DNA of 64,000 nucleotides from an uncultured Bacteroides sp. (GTDB taxonomy: Bacteria; Bacteroidota; Bacteroidia; Bacteroidales; Bacteroidaceae): the NCBI GenBank assembly GCA_900553185.1, contig USCT01000010.1:1-64000 (forward strand), given 5' to 3'. Below, piece by piece: positions 40,657 to 49,220 of this stretch. The stretch's first letter is position 1; each line of letters begins with the position of its first letter. The notes beneath the pieces were generated by a model. It did no database searches, had not been told where the DNA came from, and saw only the letters and a program-made list of their open reading frames with translations. A program made the position numbers and the translations under genes.

Positions 40657-42021
40657 ATGGCAACAAAACCAGGAATTCCTAAAGGAACCAGAGACTTTTC
40701 GCCGGTAGAGATGGCGAAACGTAATTATATATTCGATACCATTCGTGAAGTGTTTTACCTGTATGGCTTTCAGCAGATTGAGACTCCTTCGATGGAGAAT
40801 CTTTCTACGCTGATGGGGAAATACGGCGAAGAAGGCGACAAGCTGCTTTTCAAGATCCAGAACTCGGGCGACTATTTTTCGGGACTCACCGACGAAGAGC
40901 TGCTGAGCCGTAACGCGGCCAAGCTGGCGAGCAAGTTTTGCGAGAAAGGTCTCCGTTACGACCTGACCGTGCCTTTTGCCCGCTACGTGGTGATGCACCG
41001 CGACGAACTGACTTTTCCGTTCAAGCGTTTCCAGATTCAGCCGGTATGGCGTGCCGACCGTCCGCAAAAGGGACGTTACCGCGAGTTCTATCAGTGTGAC
41101 GCCGACGTGGTAGGCAGCAATTCGTTGCTCAACGAGGTGGAACTGGTACAGATGATCGACACGGTGTTCCGGAAGTTCGGTATCCGGGTATCCATCAAGG
41201 TAAACAACCGTAAGATCCTGAGCGGTATCGCCGAAATCATCGGAGAAGCCGACAAGATAGTCGACATTACCGTAGCCATCGACAAGCTGGACAAGATCGG
41301 CCTGGACAACGTGAACGCCGAGCTGGCTTCGAAGGGGATTCCCCAGGAGGCTATCGACAAGCTCCAGCCGATTATCATGCTGAACGGAACAAACGCCGAA
41401 AAGCTGGAAACCCTGAAAACGGTGCTGGCGGCCAGCGAAACCGGTCTGAAGGGGGTGGAAGAAAGCGAATTCATCCTGAATACGGTGGCTCGTCTGGGCG
41501 TGAAATCGGAAGTGGAACTGGACCTGACCCTGGCCCGTGGACTGAACTATTACACGGGTGCCATCTTCGAAGTGAAAGCCCTCGACGTGCAGATAGGAAG
41601 TATCAGCGGTGGAGGCCGTTACGATAACCTGACGGGTGTGTTCGGTATGGACGGCATGTCGGGTGTGGGTATTTCTTTCGGTGCCGACCGTATCTACGAC
41701 GTACTGAACCAGCTGGACCTGTATCCGAAAGACGCCGTAAACGGTACGCAGGTGCTTTTCGTAAACTTTGGTGAGGCCGAAGCGGCATACGCGCTTCCGA
41801 TTCTCCAGCAGGTGCGCGCGGCGGGTATCCGTGCCGAAATCTATCCGGATAGCGCGAAGATGAAGAAACAGATGAGCTACGCCAACAGCAAGGCCATCGC
41901 CTTTGTGGCCATTATCGGCGAAAACGAAATGAACGAGGGCAAGGTTACCCTGAAGAACATGGCTACCGGCGAACAATCGCTGGTATCGCCCGAAGAGCTG
42001 ATAGCACAGGTAAAGGCTTGA
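40657..42021 (+). CDS. hisS: Histidine-tRNA ligase
   Basis: Class II aminoacyl-tRNA synthetase charging tRNA-His. The 454-residue protein has motif 1 around the GTRDFSPVEM N-terminus, motif 2 near residue 128 (RPQKGRYREFYQCDADVVG), the histidine-specific LARGLNYYTGAIFEV near residue 295, and motif 3 with GISFGADRIYDVL near residue 335. The anticodon-binding domain is the last 100 residues (VLFVNFGEAEAAYA...). The window has no tRNA-His. Confidence 0.97.
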   Translation: MATKPGIPKGTRDFSPVEMAKRNYIFDTIREVFYLYGFQQIETPSMENLSTLMGKYGEEGDKLLFKIQNSGDYFSGLTDEELLSRNAAKLASKFCEKGLRYDLTVPFARYVVMHRDELTFPFKRFQIQPVWRADRPQKGRYREFYQCDADVVGSNSLLNEVELVQMIDTVFRKFGIRVSIKVNNRKILSGIAEIIGEADKIVDITVAIDKLDKIGLDNVNAELASKGIPQEAIDKLQPIIMLNGTNAEKLETLKTVLAASETGLKGVEESEFILNTVARLGVKSEVELDLTLARGLNYYTGAIFEVKALDVQIGSISGGGRYDNLTGVFGMDGMSGVGISFGADRIYDVLNQLDLYPKDAVNGTQVLFVNFGEAEAAYALPILQQVRAAGIRAEIYPDSAKMKKQMSYANSKAIAFVAIIGENEMNEGKVTLKNMATGEQSLVSPEELIAQVKA

Positions 42022-42122
42022 TTTTTTAGACAGATGATTTTATGGCGCAGGAGGATGGAAGAGGCGTGAAGACACGTTTCTTTTGCTTCCTGCGTCTTTC
42101 TTTTTGTAACCGGAAAACAAAC

Positions 42123-42536
42123 ATGGAACCAAGAAATGTAAAACAGGTCATCGTGATGCGCAAGGACCTGAATATGCGCAAGGGAAAGATGATCGCTCAG
42201 GGAGCACATGCCTCGGTGGACGCGTTGCTCTCACTCTTCTCTCAACGGGAAGAGAACGGAAAGACTACATATTCACTGACTTACGGCGAAGATTCTCCGC
42301 TGGCCGAATGGCTGGGAGGCATGTATGCCAAGATCTGTGTGTATGTCAACTCGGAGGAGGAACTGATGGATATCTATGAACGTGTCTGCCGGGAGAGTCC
42401 GGAGATTCCGGTTGCCTTGATCGAAGACGCCGGACTGACGGAGTTTCACGGTGTTCCCACCAGGACGTGCCTGGGAATCGGTCCGTGGTGGTCGGAAGAG
42501 ATAGACCGTTTCACGGGTGACTTGAAATTGTTATAA
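42123..42536 (+). CDS. Peptidyl-tRNA hydrolase, Pth2 family
   Basis: Recycles stalled peptidyl-tRNA. The 137-residue protein has the Pth2 core: VKQVIVMRKDLNMRKGKMIAQ at the start, GAHASVDALL, and the C-terminal AGLTEFHGVPTRTCLGIGP. This archaeal/eukaryotic-type enzyme is found in some Bacteroidetes in addition to Pth1. I use the ATG at 42123 (MEPRNVKQ); an upstream in-frame ATG at 42042 adds a non-conserved Cys/Phe-rich stretch. It follows hisS by about 100 bp. Confidence 0.85.
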   Translation: MEPRNVKQVIVMRKDLNMRKGKMIAQGAHASVDALLSLFSQREENGKTTYSLTYGEDSPLAEWLGGMYAKICVYVNSEEELMDIYERVCRESPEIPVALIEDAGLTEFHGVPTRTCLGIGPWWSEEIDRFTGDLKLL

Positions 42537-42627
42537 TCGCTACACCGGATTGTTACCGTGCCGTTGTCAGGTTGTAACATGAATCCGCTTCTTTTGTACC
42601 TGATAAGAAATTTTTATAAAGGAGATT

Positions 42628-43434
42628 ATGGATTCTAGACCTTATTATCGGACGATTGTCTTGTCGGATATTCATCTGGGTACGGCTTATTCGAAGGTAG
42701 ACCAGGTGAGTGATTTTCTGAGCGGTGTGAATTGTGACCGGCTTATCCTGAACGGTGACATCATTGACGGCTGGCACCTGCAGAAGTCGGGTGTGAAGAA
42801 ATGGAAACCTGAGCATACCCGTTTTTTCAAGATTCTGATGAAGATGATGGAAAATTGCGGGACCGAGGTCATCTATGTGCGTGGAAATCATGACGACTTT
42901 CTGGATCATCTGGCTCCCATGCGCTTTGGAGGCATACAGATTGTGCATTCGTATGTGCTTGAAAGCGGCGGCAAGCGGTATTTCGTGACGCATGGCGACG
43001 TATTCGACAAGATTACTTCCGGTATGAAATGGCTGGCCAAGCTGGGCGATGTGGGATATACCGTGTTGTTGCGGCTGAATAGTCTTTATAACCGTTATCG
43101 TACGCGCCGGGGAAAACCGTATTATTCGTTGTCGCAGGTGGTCAAGCAGAAGGTGAAACGGGCCGTTTCCTACATTTCCGATTTCGAGTCTGTGCTGGCC
43201 GACTTCGCGCGCGACCGGGGATGCGACGGGGTGATTTGCGGACACATCCATCACCCGGAAAACCGGATGATAGACGGCATTCATTACTTGAATTCCGGCG
43301 ACTGGGTGGAGACCTTATCCGCTCTGACCGAAAACGCGGAAGGAGCGTGGGAGGTGGTTTATTATACCGACTGGATGGCCGGTTATGAACGGGACGGAGC
43401 TCATGTCATACCTATAATACCTGTAGCCTCATGA
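42628..43434 (+). CDS. UDP-2,3-diacylglucosamine diphosphatase-like metallophosphoesterase
   Basis: A 268-residue calcineurin-type phosphoesterase. All five metal motifs are visible: LSDIHLG near residue 12, NGDIIDGW near residue 45, RGNHDDF near residue 90, THGDVFDK near residue 120 and GHIHHPEN near residue 207. It resembles the LpxH-like group that hydrolyses UDP-diacylglucosamine in lipid A synthesis, though residue-level assignment to LpxH rather than a related enzyme is not certain. Its stop overlaps the glycosyltransferase start as ATGA, so the two are coupled. Confidence 0.82.
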   Translation: MDSRPYYRTIVLSDIHLGTAYSKVDQVSDFLSGVNCDRLILNGDIIDGWHLQKSGVKKWKPEHTRFFKILMKMMENCGTEVIYVRGNHDDFLDHLAPMRFGGIQIVHSYVLESGGKRYFVTHGDVFDKITSGMKWLAKLGDVGYTVLLRLNSLYNRYRTRRGKPYYSLSQVVKQKVKRAVSYISDFESVLADFARDRGCDGVICGHIHHPENRMIDGIHYLNSGDWVETLSALTENAEGAWEVVYYTDWMAGYERDGAHVIPIIPVAS

Positions 43435-44549
43435 GATTCCTTTTTATCGTACAAGGTGAAGGCAGGGGACATCTTACTCAGGCCATCACCATGGAGAGTA
43501 TGTTGCGCCGTGCCGGACATGAAGTGGTGGAAGTGCTGGTAGGCAAGAGTGAATCACGCCGGTTGCCGGGCTTTTTCAACCGGAGCATACACGCCCCTGT
43601 GCGGCAATTTGTGAGTCCCAACTTTCTGCCGACGCACAAGAACCAGCGGGTGAGTCTTACGCGGAGTGTCGTGTATAATTTGTGTAAGTTGCCCGTGTAT
43701 GCCGAGAGTATCCGGTTCATTCATCGGCGCATCTGCGAGACCGGGGCCGATATGGTGATCAATTTTTATGAGCTGCTTACGGGCCTCGTGTACTTCTTCC
43801 ATCGTCCTTCGGTTCCTCAGGTATGTATCGGCCACCAGTATTTGTTCCTTCACAAGGATTTCAAGCTTCCGCACACTTTCCGGAAGAAATTGTTCTGTCT
43901 GAATTTTTTCTCGCGGCTAACGTCTTTCGGAGCTTCCGAACGGCTGGCCCTTTCTTTTCGTGCCATGCCGGATGATCCGGGCAGGCGTATCCGGGTGGTC
44001 CCTCCGTTGCTGAGGCGCGACGTGTTTCAGGTGGAGGCGAGCCAGGGAGACTATATCCACGGCTATCTGCTCAATTCGGGTTTCTCGGAGAGTGTACTCG
44101 AGTGGCACCGGAAGTGTCCCGACGTTCCGTTGCGTTTCTTCTGGGACCGCTGGCAGGAACCGGCCGTCAAGGAAATAGATAAGACCCTTCGTTTCTATCA
44201 GCTGGATGACGTGGAGTTCCTGCGTCAGATGGCCGGTTGCAAGGCATACGCCAGCACGGCCGGTTTTGAGTCGGTGTGCGAGGCGATGTACCTGGGCAAG
44301 CCTATTCTGATGGTTCCGGCCCACATCGAGCAGGAATGCAACGCGTACGACGCGATGCAAAGTCATGCCGGAATTTCGTGCGAGTGTTTCGATATGGGCA
44401 AGTTGCTTGATTTTGCCGGGACATACCGGCGCAACGAGCAGTTTGCCGGATGGGTGGAATCGGCGGAGACCACGATCCTGAACGAACTGGAGCGGATGGC
44501 TCCCGACGATTTTCTACAACACATGTATCTGGTGGAAGAATATGTTTGA
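43431..44549 (+). CDS. MurG-like (GT28-type) glycosyltransferase
   Basis: A 372-residue GT-B-fold glycosyltransferase. The N-terminal nucleotide-sugar enzyme motif GEGRGHLTQAITM (near residue 10) and the C-terminal TAGFESVCEAMYLGKPILMVP (near residue 285) followed by EQECNAYD match MurG/GT28-like proteins. It has no signal peptide, so it should act on the cytoplasmic face, perhaps on a glycolipid. The 4-bp overlap with the LpxH-like gene supports a shared lipid or glycan pathway. The acceptor is unknown. Confidence 0.8.
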   Translation: MRFLFIVQGEGRGHLTQAITMESMLRRAGHEVVEVLVGKSESRRLPGFFNRSIHAPVRQFVSPNFLPTHKNQRVSLTRSVVYNLCKLPVYAESIRFIHRRICETGADMVINFYELLTGLVYFFHRPSVPQVCIGHQYLFLHKDFKLPHTFRKKLFCLNFFSRLTSFGASERLALSFRAMPDDPGRRIRVVPPLLRRDVFQVEASQGDYIHGYLLNSGFSESVLEWHRKCPDVPLRFFWDRWQEPAVKEIDKTLRFYQLDDVEFLRQMAGCKAYASTAGFESVCEAMYLGKPILMVPAHIEQECNAYDAMQSHAGISCECFDMGKLLDFAGTYRRNEQFAGWVESAETTILNELERMAPDDFLQHMYLVEEYV

Positions 44550-44662
44550 TAACATCTTATTCGCTTAAGTGTGAGGGAGAAAGCACTTTTTTATAAAATT
44601 TTTTCTTACTGAAACACTATTGTCACACTTATTTCTTTTCTTTGCAGAAAAAGTAGATAAGT

Positions 44663-46726
44663 ATGTCACGAAAGAAGAAAGAGAATCCTTATTTGGAACG
44701 GGATATCAGTTGGATGTATTTTAATCACCGTATTTTACAGGAAGCTACCCGTCAGCATGTACCCTTGCTGGAACGGATGGCTTTCTTAGGTATATATTCG
44801 AACAATCTGGATGAATTTTTCCGTGTCCGGGTGGCCTCTCAAAGCCGGATAGCCGAGTATACGGACAAGTCGGCGGCCAAGGAGCGTGAACACGCCAAGA
44901 AGCTGATCCGCGAAATCGGCAAGATAAATGCCCGGTATGTAAAAGATTATGAGAAAGCCGTTCGTGATGTGACCGAAGAGTTCCGCAAGGAAAATGTGTT
45001 CTTGCTGAACGATACGGAGCTGACGCCGGAACAGGGGGAGTTTGTGCATACGTACTACCGTGAGAAGCTGAACGGGTTTATCGTTCCGGTCTGGTTCTCG
45101 GCCATCAAGTTGCTCGATAGCGAAACCGATGAGAATATTTATCTGGCCGTAAAGGTGGCAAAGGAAAGCGCCAAGACGGCCGTGGATTATGCCTTTCTGG
45201 AGCTTCCGGTAGGAGTATGCGGACGTTTTATCCGCTTGCCGGATAGCGACGGGAAAAGTTATCTGATGTATCTGGACGACGTGATCCGCTATTGCCTGCC
45301 CATCGTGTTCGAAGGGTTGGGATATACCCGTTTCGAAGCATACGCCTTCAAGTTTACGCGTGATGCCGAGATGGAAATAGACAATGACCTGCGTACGGGT
45401 ACCTTGCAGAAGATTTCGAAGGGAGTAAAAAGCCGCAAGAAGGGAGAACCGTTGCGGGTTATTTACGATACGTACATGCCGAAGGACCTGCTGAAACGGG
45501 TCCTGAACAAGCTGGATCTGGATAGCCTGGATACGGTGATCGGTAGCGGACGTTACCAGAATCACAAGGACCTGATGCATTTCCCGGATTGCGGACGTCA
45601 TAACCTGAAATATCCGGCCTGGCCCTCCATCCTGAAGAAGGAGCTGGACGGACCGGAAAGCGTGCTGGAGAAAATCCAGCAGAAAGACCGGTTTATCCAT
45701 GTGCCTTATCATAGCTTTGATTCGTTTATCCGTGTCTTGCAGGAGGCGGCGGTCAGCAAGCAGGTGCGTAGCATAAAAATCACCTTGTATCGTCTGGCCA
45801 AGGAATCGAAGGTGGTGAAGGCATTGATCGGAGCCGCACGAAACGGAAAGAAAGTAACCGTGGTGATCGAGTTGCTGGCCCGTTTTGACGAGGCTTCCAA
45901 CATCAACTGGTCGAAACGGATGCAGGATGCGGGGATCAAGGTCATTTTCGGTGTGGAAGGCCTGAAGGTGCATTCCAAGATTACCCATATCGGCATGAAG
46001 ACGGGACCGGACATCGCCTGCATCAGTACCGGAAATTTCCACGAGGGCAATGCCCGTTCGTATACCGATTGTATGCTTATGACGGCTTCCAGCCGGCTGG
46101 TAAAGGATGTAAACACGGTTTTCGATTTCATCGAACGTCCGTACAGCCCTGTCAAGTTCAAGGAACTCCTGGTTTCGCCCAACGAGATGAAGAACAAGTT
46201 CGTAGCCCTGATCAACAACGAAATAAAGAACAAGAAGGCCGGAAAGCCTGCTTACATCAAGATCAAGATCAATCACATTACCGATCCGGTGATGGTGAAC
46301 AAGCTGTACGAGGCTTCGGCGGCCGGTGTAGACATCGATCTGGTGGTACGCGGAAACTGCTCGCTGGTGACCGGAATACCGGGAGTGAGCAACAACATCC
46401 GCATACACGGTATCATCGACCGTTACCTGGAGCATTCGCGTATCTTTGTATTTGCCGCCGGCGGCGAGGAAAAGGTGTTTATCGGTTCGGCCGACTGGAT
46501 GCCGCGTAACCTCGACAACCGTGTGGAGGTCATCACACCGGTATACGATACGGTAATCAAGGAAGAAATGAAACGGGTGGTAGAATACGGTCTGGCCGAC
46601 ACCATGCAGGGACGTATCGTGGACGGCCGCGGCGGAAACGAATTCTGGACATCGGAAGATGGTTCGTTGTTCCGTTCGCAGGAGGCCCTGTATAACTATT
46701 ACCTGGCCGAGAATCAGAAAGATTGA
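44663..46726 (+). CDS. ppk: Polyphosphate kinase 1
   Basis: Makes inorganic polyphosphate from ATP. The 687 residues match the family length. The N-terminal domain (LERDISWMYFNHRIL...) binds ATP, the head domain follows, and two C-terminal phospholipase D-like domains carry the catalytic histidine in GLKVHSKITHI near residue 440 and the second His in LEHSRIFVF near residue 595. The TGNFHEGNARSYTD motif is intact. It precedes ppx by 33 bp; the two enzymes have opposite activities on polyphosphate. Confidence 0.97.
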   Translation: MSRKKKENPYLERDISWMYFNHRILQEATRQHVPLLERMAFLGIYSNNLDEFFRVRVASQSRIAEYTDKSAAKEREHAKKLIREIGKINARYVKDYEKAVRDVTEEFRKENVFLLNDTELTPEQGEFVHTYYREKLNGFIVPVWFSAIKLLDSETDENIYLAVKVAKESAKTAVDYAFLELPVGVCGRFIRLPDSDGKSYLMYLDDVIRYCLPIVFEGLGYTRFEAYAFKFTRDAEMEIDNDLRTGTLQKISKGVKSRKKGEPLRVIYDTYMPKDLLKRVLNKLDLDSLDTVIGSGRYQNHKDLMHFPDCGRHNLKYPAWPSILKKELDGPESVLEKIQQKDRFIHVPYHSFDSFIRVLQEAAVSKQVRSIKITLYRLAKESKVVKALIGAARNGKKVTVVIELLARFDEASNINWSKRMQDAGIKVIFGVEGLKVHSKITHIGMKTGPDIACISTGNFHEGNARSYTDCMLMTASSRLVKDVNTVFDFIERPYSPVKFKELLVSPNEMKNKFVALINNEIKNKKAGKPAYIKIKINHITDPVMVNKLYEASAAGVDIDLVVRGNCSLVTGIPGVSNNIRIHGIIDRYLEHSRIFVFAAGGEEKVFIGSADWMPRNLDNRVEVITPVYDTVIKEEMKRVVEYGLADTMQGRIVDGRGGNEFWTSEDGSLFRSQEALYNYYLAENQKD

Positions 46727-46759
46727 GAGTTTTACTTATAAAAAGAAAGGAAGAGAGCT

Positions 46760-47686
46760 ATGTCTAACGAAGGTTCATGCGGCGTAAACTATGCCGCCAT
46801 TGATATTGGTTCGAATGCGGTTCGTCTGCTTATCAAGAACGTGAAGGAAAGTGCCGAAGGTGCCAAGTTTTCAAAAGTCCTGTTGTTGCGTGTGCCGTTG
46901 CGTCTGGGATTTGACGTGTTTGCCAAAGGAAAGATTACCGACCAGCGGGCGCAGAACATGATTCGCCTGATGAAGGCATACCGTCATCTGATGCGCATAT
47001 ACGATGTGGAAGACTATCGTGCCTGCGCCACCTCGGCCATGCGTGACGCCAAGAACGGTCCGAAGATCATCAAACGGATCGAGAAGGAGGCCGGTATACG
47101 GATTGAAATCATCGACGGCCAGGAGGAAGCCAAGATGGTATACAATAACCATATCGAATGTATGGAAGACCGTAACGGAAACTACATGTACGTCGATGTG
47201 GGAGGTGGTAGTACGGAAATCAACCTCCTTTCGCAAGGACAACTGGTTTGTAGCCGTTCGTACAACATCGGTACGGTACGTATCCTGAACCGTGTGGTGA
47301 AAGATTCGGAATGGATGCGCCTGAAGGAAGATATGACGGAGCTGGCCCAGTCTTATCCGGGTATCAATATCATCGGTTCGGGAGGTAACATCAACAAGTT
47401 GTACCGGCTGGCCGAAAAGAAGGACAAGAAGAACCTGCGTATGTCTATGGCAACCTTGCATGAATTGCACGATTCATTGAAGAAGCTGACCGTAGAGGAG
47501 CGTATGGAGAAATTCGACCTGAAGCCCGACCGTGCGGATGTAATCGTTCCGGCAGGCGATATCTTTACGACCATCGGCGATATTCTCAAGGCCGATTACG
47601 TGTATGTTCCGGTCATTGGCTTGTCTGATGGTATTATCGACGCGCTCTATGCCAAGCATAAATCCCGTATCGTAGGGGTTTTATAA
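46760..47686 (+). CDS. ppx: Ppx/GppA-type exopolyphosphatase
   Basis: A 308-residue ASKHA-fold phosphatase that removes phosphate from polyphosphate or pppGpp. The phosphate-1 motif AAIDIGSNAVRLLI is near the N-terminus, ATSAMRDAKNG is near residue 95, the phosphate-2 motif YVDVGGGSTEINL is near residue 146, and GSGGNINKL near residue 213. It is shorter than E. coli Ppx, lacking its C-terminal HD-like domain. Genes ppk and ppx form an operon with a strong terminator. Confidence 0.93.
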   Translation: MSNEGSCGVNYAAIDIGSNAVRLLIKNVKESAEGAKFSKVLLLRVPLRLGFDVFAKGKITDQRAQNMIRLMKAYRHLMRIYDVEDYRACATSAMRDAKNGPKIIKRIEKEAGIRIEIIDGQEEAKMVYNNHIECMEDRNGNYMYVDVGGGSTEINLLSQGQLVCSRSYNIGTVRILNRVVKDSEWMRLKEDMTELAQSYPGINIIGSGGNINKLYRLAEKKDKKNLRMSMATLHELHDSLKKLTVEERMEKFDLKPDRADVIVPAGDIFTTIGDILKADYVYVPVIGLSDGIIDALYAKHKSRIVGVL

Positions 47687-47714
47687 ATCTGTTATAAAAA
47701 TTTGTGATAAGAAA

Positions 47715-47761
47715 ATGTCCCTGATACGCTGCATGCCGGAGCTTTCAGGGACATCTTTTTT
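47715..47761 (+). terminator. Terminator after ppk-ppx
   Basis: ATGTCCCTGA folds onto TCAGGGACAT, followed by CTTTTTTG. It lies between the convergent ppx and rmuC genes. Confidence 0.88.
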
Positions 47762-47770
47762 GTGTGAGTA

Positions 47771-49090
47771 TCAGTTGCGGGGAGAAAGGGGTGGTGTGCC
47801 GGATTCTTCCGTTTCCTGTCGGAAACGGGGAGCAAACTTCTTTTTGGGAGTAATGCCCAGCTCCTTCAGCATTTCGGCCTGGCGGATGAGGTTTCCTTTT
47901 CCGTCGGACAGCTGGCCGAGGGCCGTGTCGTAGGCCGTAGAGGCCGATTTCAGGGTTTCTCCTATCCTGGCGAAGGTATCGGTGAAGGAAACCAGTTTTT
48001 CGTACAGGGCCGTTCCGCGGTTGACGATTTCCTGGATGTTCTTTTCCTGGTATTCCCGTTTCCACAGGTCGAGGGCCAGGCGGAGTGCCGCTATCAGGTT
48101 GGTGGGGCTCATCAGGACTACCTTTTTCTGGTAGGCATAGTTCCAGAGATTCGGATCGGTCTGTAGTGCCAGGACGTAAGCCGGTTCGTTGGGGATGAAC
48201 ATCATGACGAAATCGAGCGACTTTACGTTGTAGCGTGAGTAGTCTTTCTGGCTCAGCTCGTCGATGTGCGCCTTGACCGAGGCCAGGTGTGCCCGCAGGT
48301 ATTGTTCGCGTTCCTTGGCGTCGGTACTTCCCATGTAGTTGGTATATGCGGTGAGCGATACCTTGGAGTCGATGATGACCTGCCGGTTGTCCGGATATAC
48401 CACAAGGATGTCGGGCTGCATGCGTTGTCCGGCTTCGTTTTTCAGGGGATTTCCGTGTTCGTCTTTCAGAAATTCCTGACGGAAGTATTCTTCGCCTTCG
48501 CGCAGACCGGAGTTTTCGAGGATGGATTCCAGAATCATCTCTCCCCAGTTGCCCTGTGCCTTCGAGTCTCCTTTCAGGGCTTTGGTCAGGTTGTTGGCGT
48601 CGTCGCTGATCTGTTTGTTCAGCAGTACCAGTTCCTTGATTCGTTCTTCGAGCGAGAAGCGTTGCTTGGATTCCTTGTCGTACGCTTCGGCCACCTGGTG
48701 GCGGAATTCTTTCAGGTTATCGCCGAAGGGTTTCAGCAGGTTGGTCAGGTTTTCGGTGCTGAGGCGGTTGAAGTTCTCGGCCTTTTGCTGGAAAATCCTG
48801 TTGGCAATGTTCTCGAATTCCAGGTTGAACTGCTTGTGCAGGGCTTCGATTTCCTGTTTCTGGTTTTGCAACCGTTCTTCCAGTGCCTTTTTCTCCGTTT
48901 GGGCGATGGCCAGTTCTTGTCGCGATGTACTCAATTGAGTGGCCTGCTGTTGGTTTGTGCGGAGTAGTTCATGGTTCTGTTCCTGTTGCATGACCAACTG
49001 GGTATGTAGCATAGTTGTCTTTCGGGTTGCAATCAGATAACCGATGAGGCTCCCGGCGATGATTCCGATAAGGATGTATACGATTTCCAT
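47771..49090 (-). CDS. rmuC: DNA recombination protein RmuC
   Basis: A 439-residue protein of the RmuC family, linked to limiting DNA rearrangements. One N-terminal membrane anchor (about 4-23) is followed by a long coiled coil (about 30-150) and then the nuclease-like domain (about 165-400), recognised by QGNWGEMILESILENSGL, the QPDILVVYPDNR and IIDSKVSLTAY segments with the PD-(D/E)xK-type residues, and FVMMFIPNEPAY. It has its own promoter 27 bp upstream. Confidence 0.94.
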   Translation of the reverse strand: MEIVYILIGIIAGSLIGYLIATRKTTMLHTQLVMQQEQNHELLRTNQQQATQLSTSRQELAIAQTEKKALEERLQNQKQEIEALHKQFNLEFENIANRIFQQKAENFNRLSTENLTNLLKPFGDNLKEFRHQVAEAYDKESKQRFSLEERIKELVLLNKQISDDANNLTKALKGDSKAQGNWGEMILESILENSGLREGEEYFRQEFLKDEHGNPLKNEAGQRMQPDILVVYPDNRQVIIDSKVSLTAYTNYMGSTDAKEREQYLRAHLASVKAHIDELSQKDYSRYNVKSLDFVMMFIPNEPAYVLALQTDPNLWNYAYQKKVVLMSPTNLIAALRLALDLWKREYQEKNIQEIVNRGTALYEKLVSFTDTFARIGETLKSASTAYDTALGQLSDGKGNLIRQAEMLKELGITPKKKFAPRFRQETEESGTPPLSPRN

Positions 49091-49116
49091 ATTATTCAGT
49101 CTTGAGGTTCAGAAAA

Positions 49117-49124
49117 CAAATGTA
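49117..49124 (-). promoter_or_regulatory. -7 box for rmuC
   Basis: TACATTTG on the minus strand, 27 bp before the rmuC start codon. Confidence 0.6.
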
Positions 49125-49145
49125 CGAAAATAACGGTTCCGGAAC

Positions 49146-49203
49146 AAAAATTCCCTTCTTTCGTCCCAAAGAACAATTTCCATGGATGAAAAAGGGAATT
49201 TTT
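49146..49203 (-). terminator. Terminator after the outer-membrane beta-barrel gene
   Basis: AAAAATTCCCTT (49146-49157) pairs with AAGGGAATTTTT (49192-49203), so it has a run of T on both strands. It is 18 bp past the stop codon at 49221. Confidence 0.8.
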
Positions 49204-49220
49204 GATGTATTCAATGACGT

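Noticed and set aside
40618..41976. 452-codon minus-strand frame opposite hisS
   Set aside because: Shadow of hisS; composition is His/Val/Gln-rich without any domain.
44786..46435. 549-codon minus-strand frame opposite ppk
   Set aside because: Shadow frame of ppk; no independent promoter or family match.
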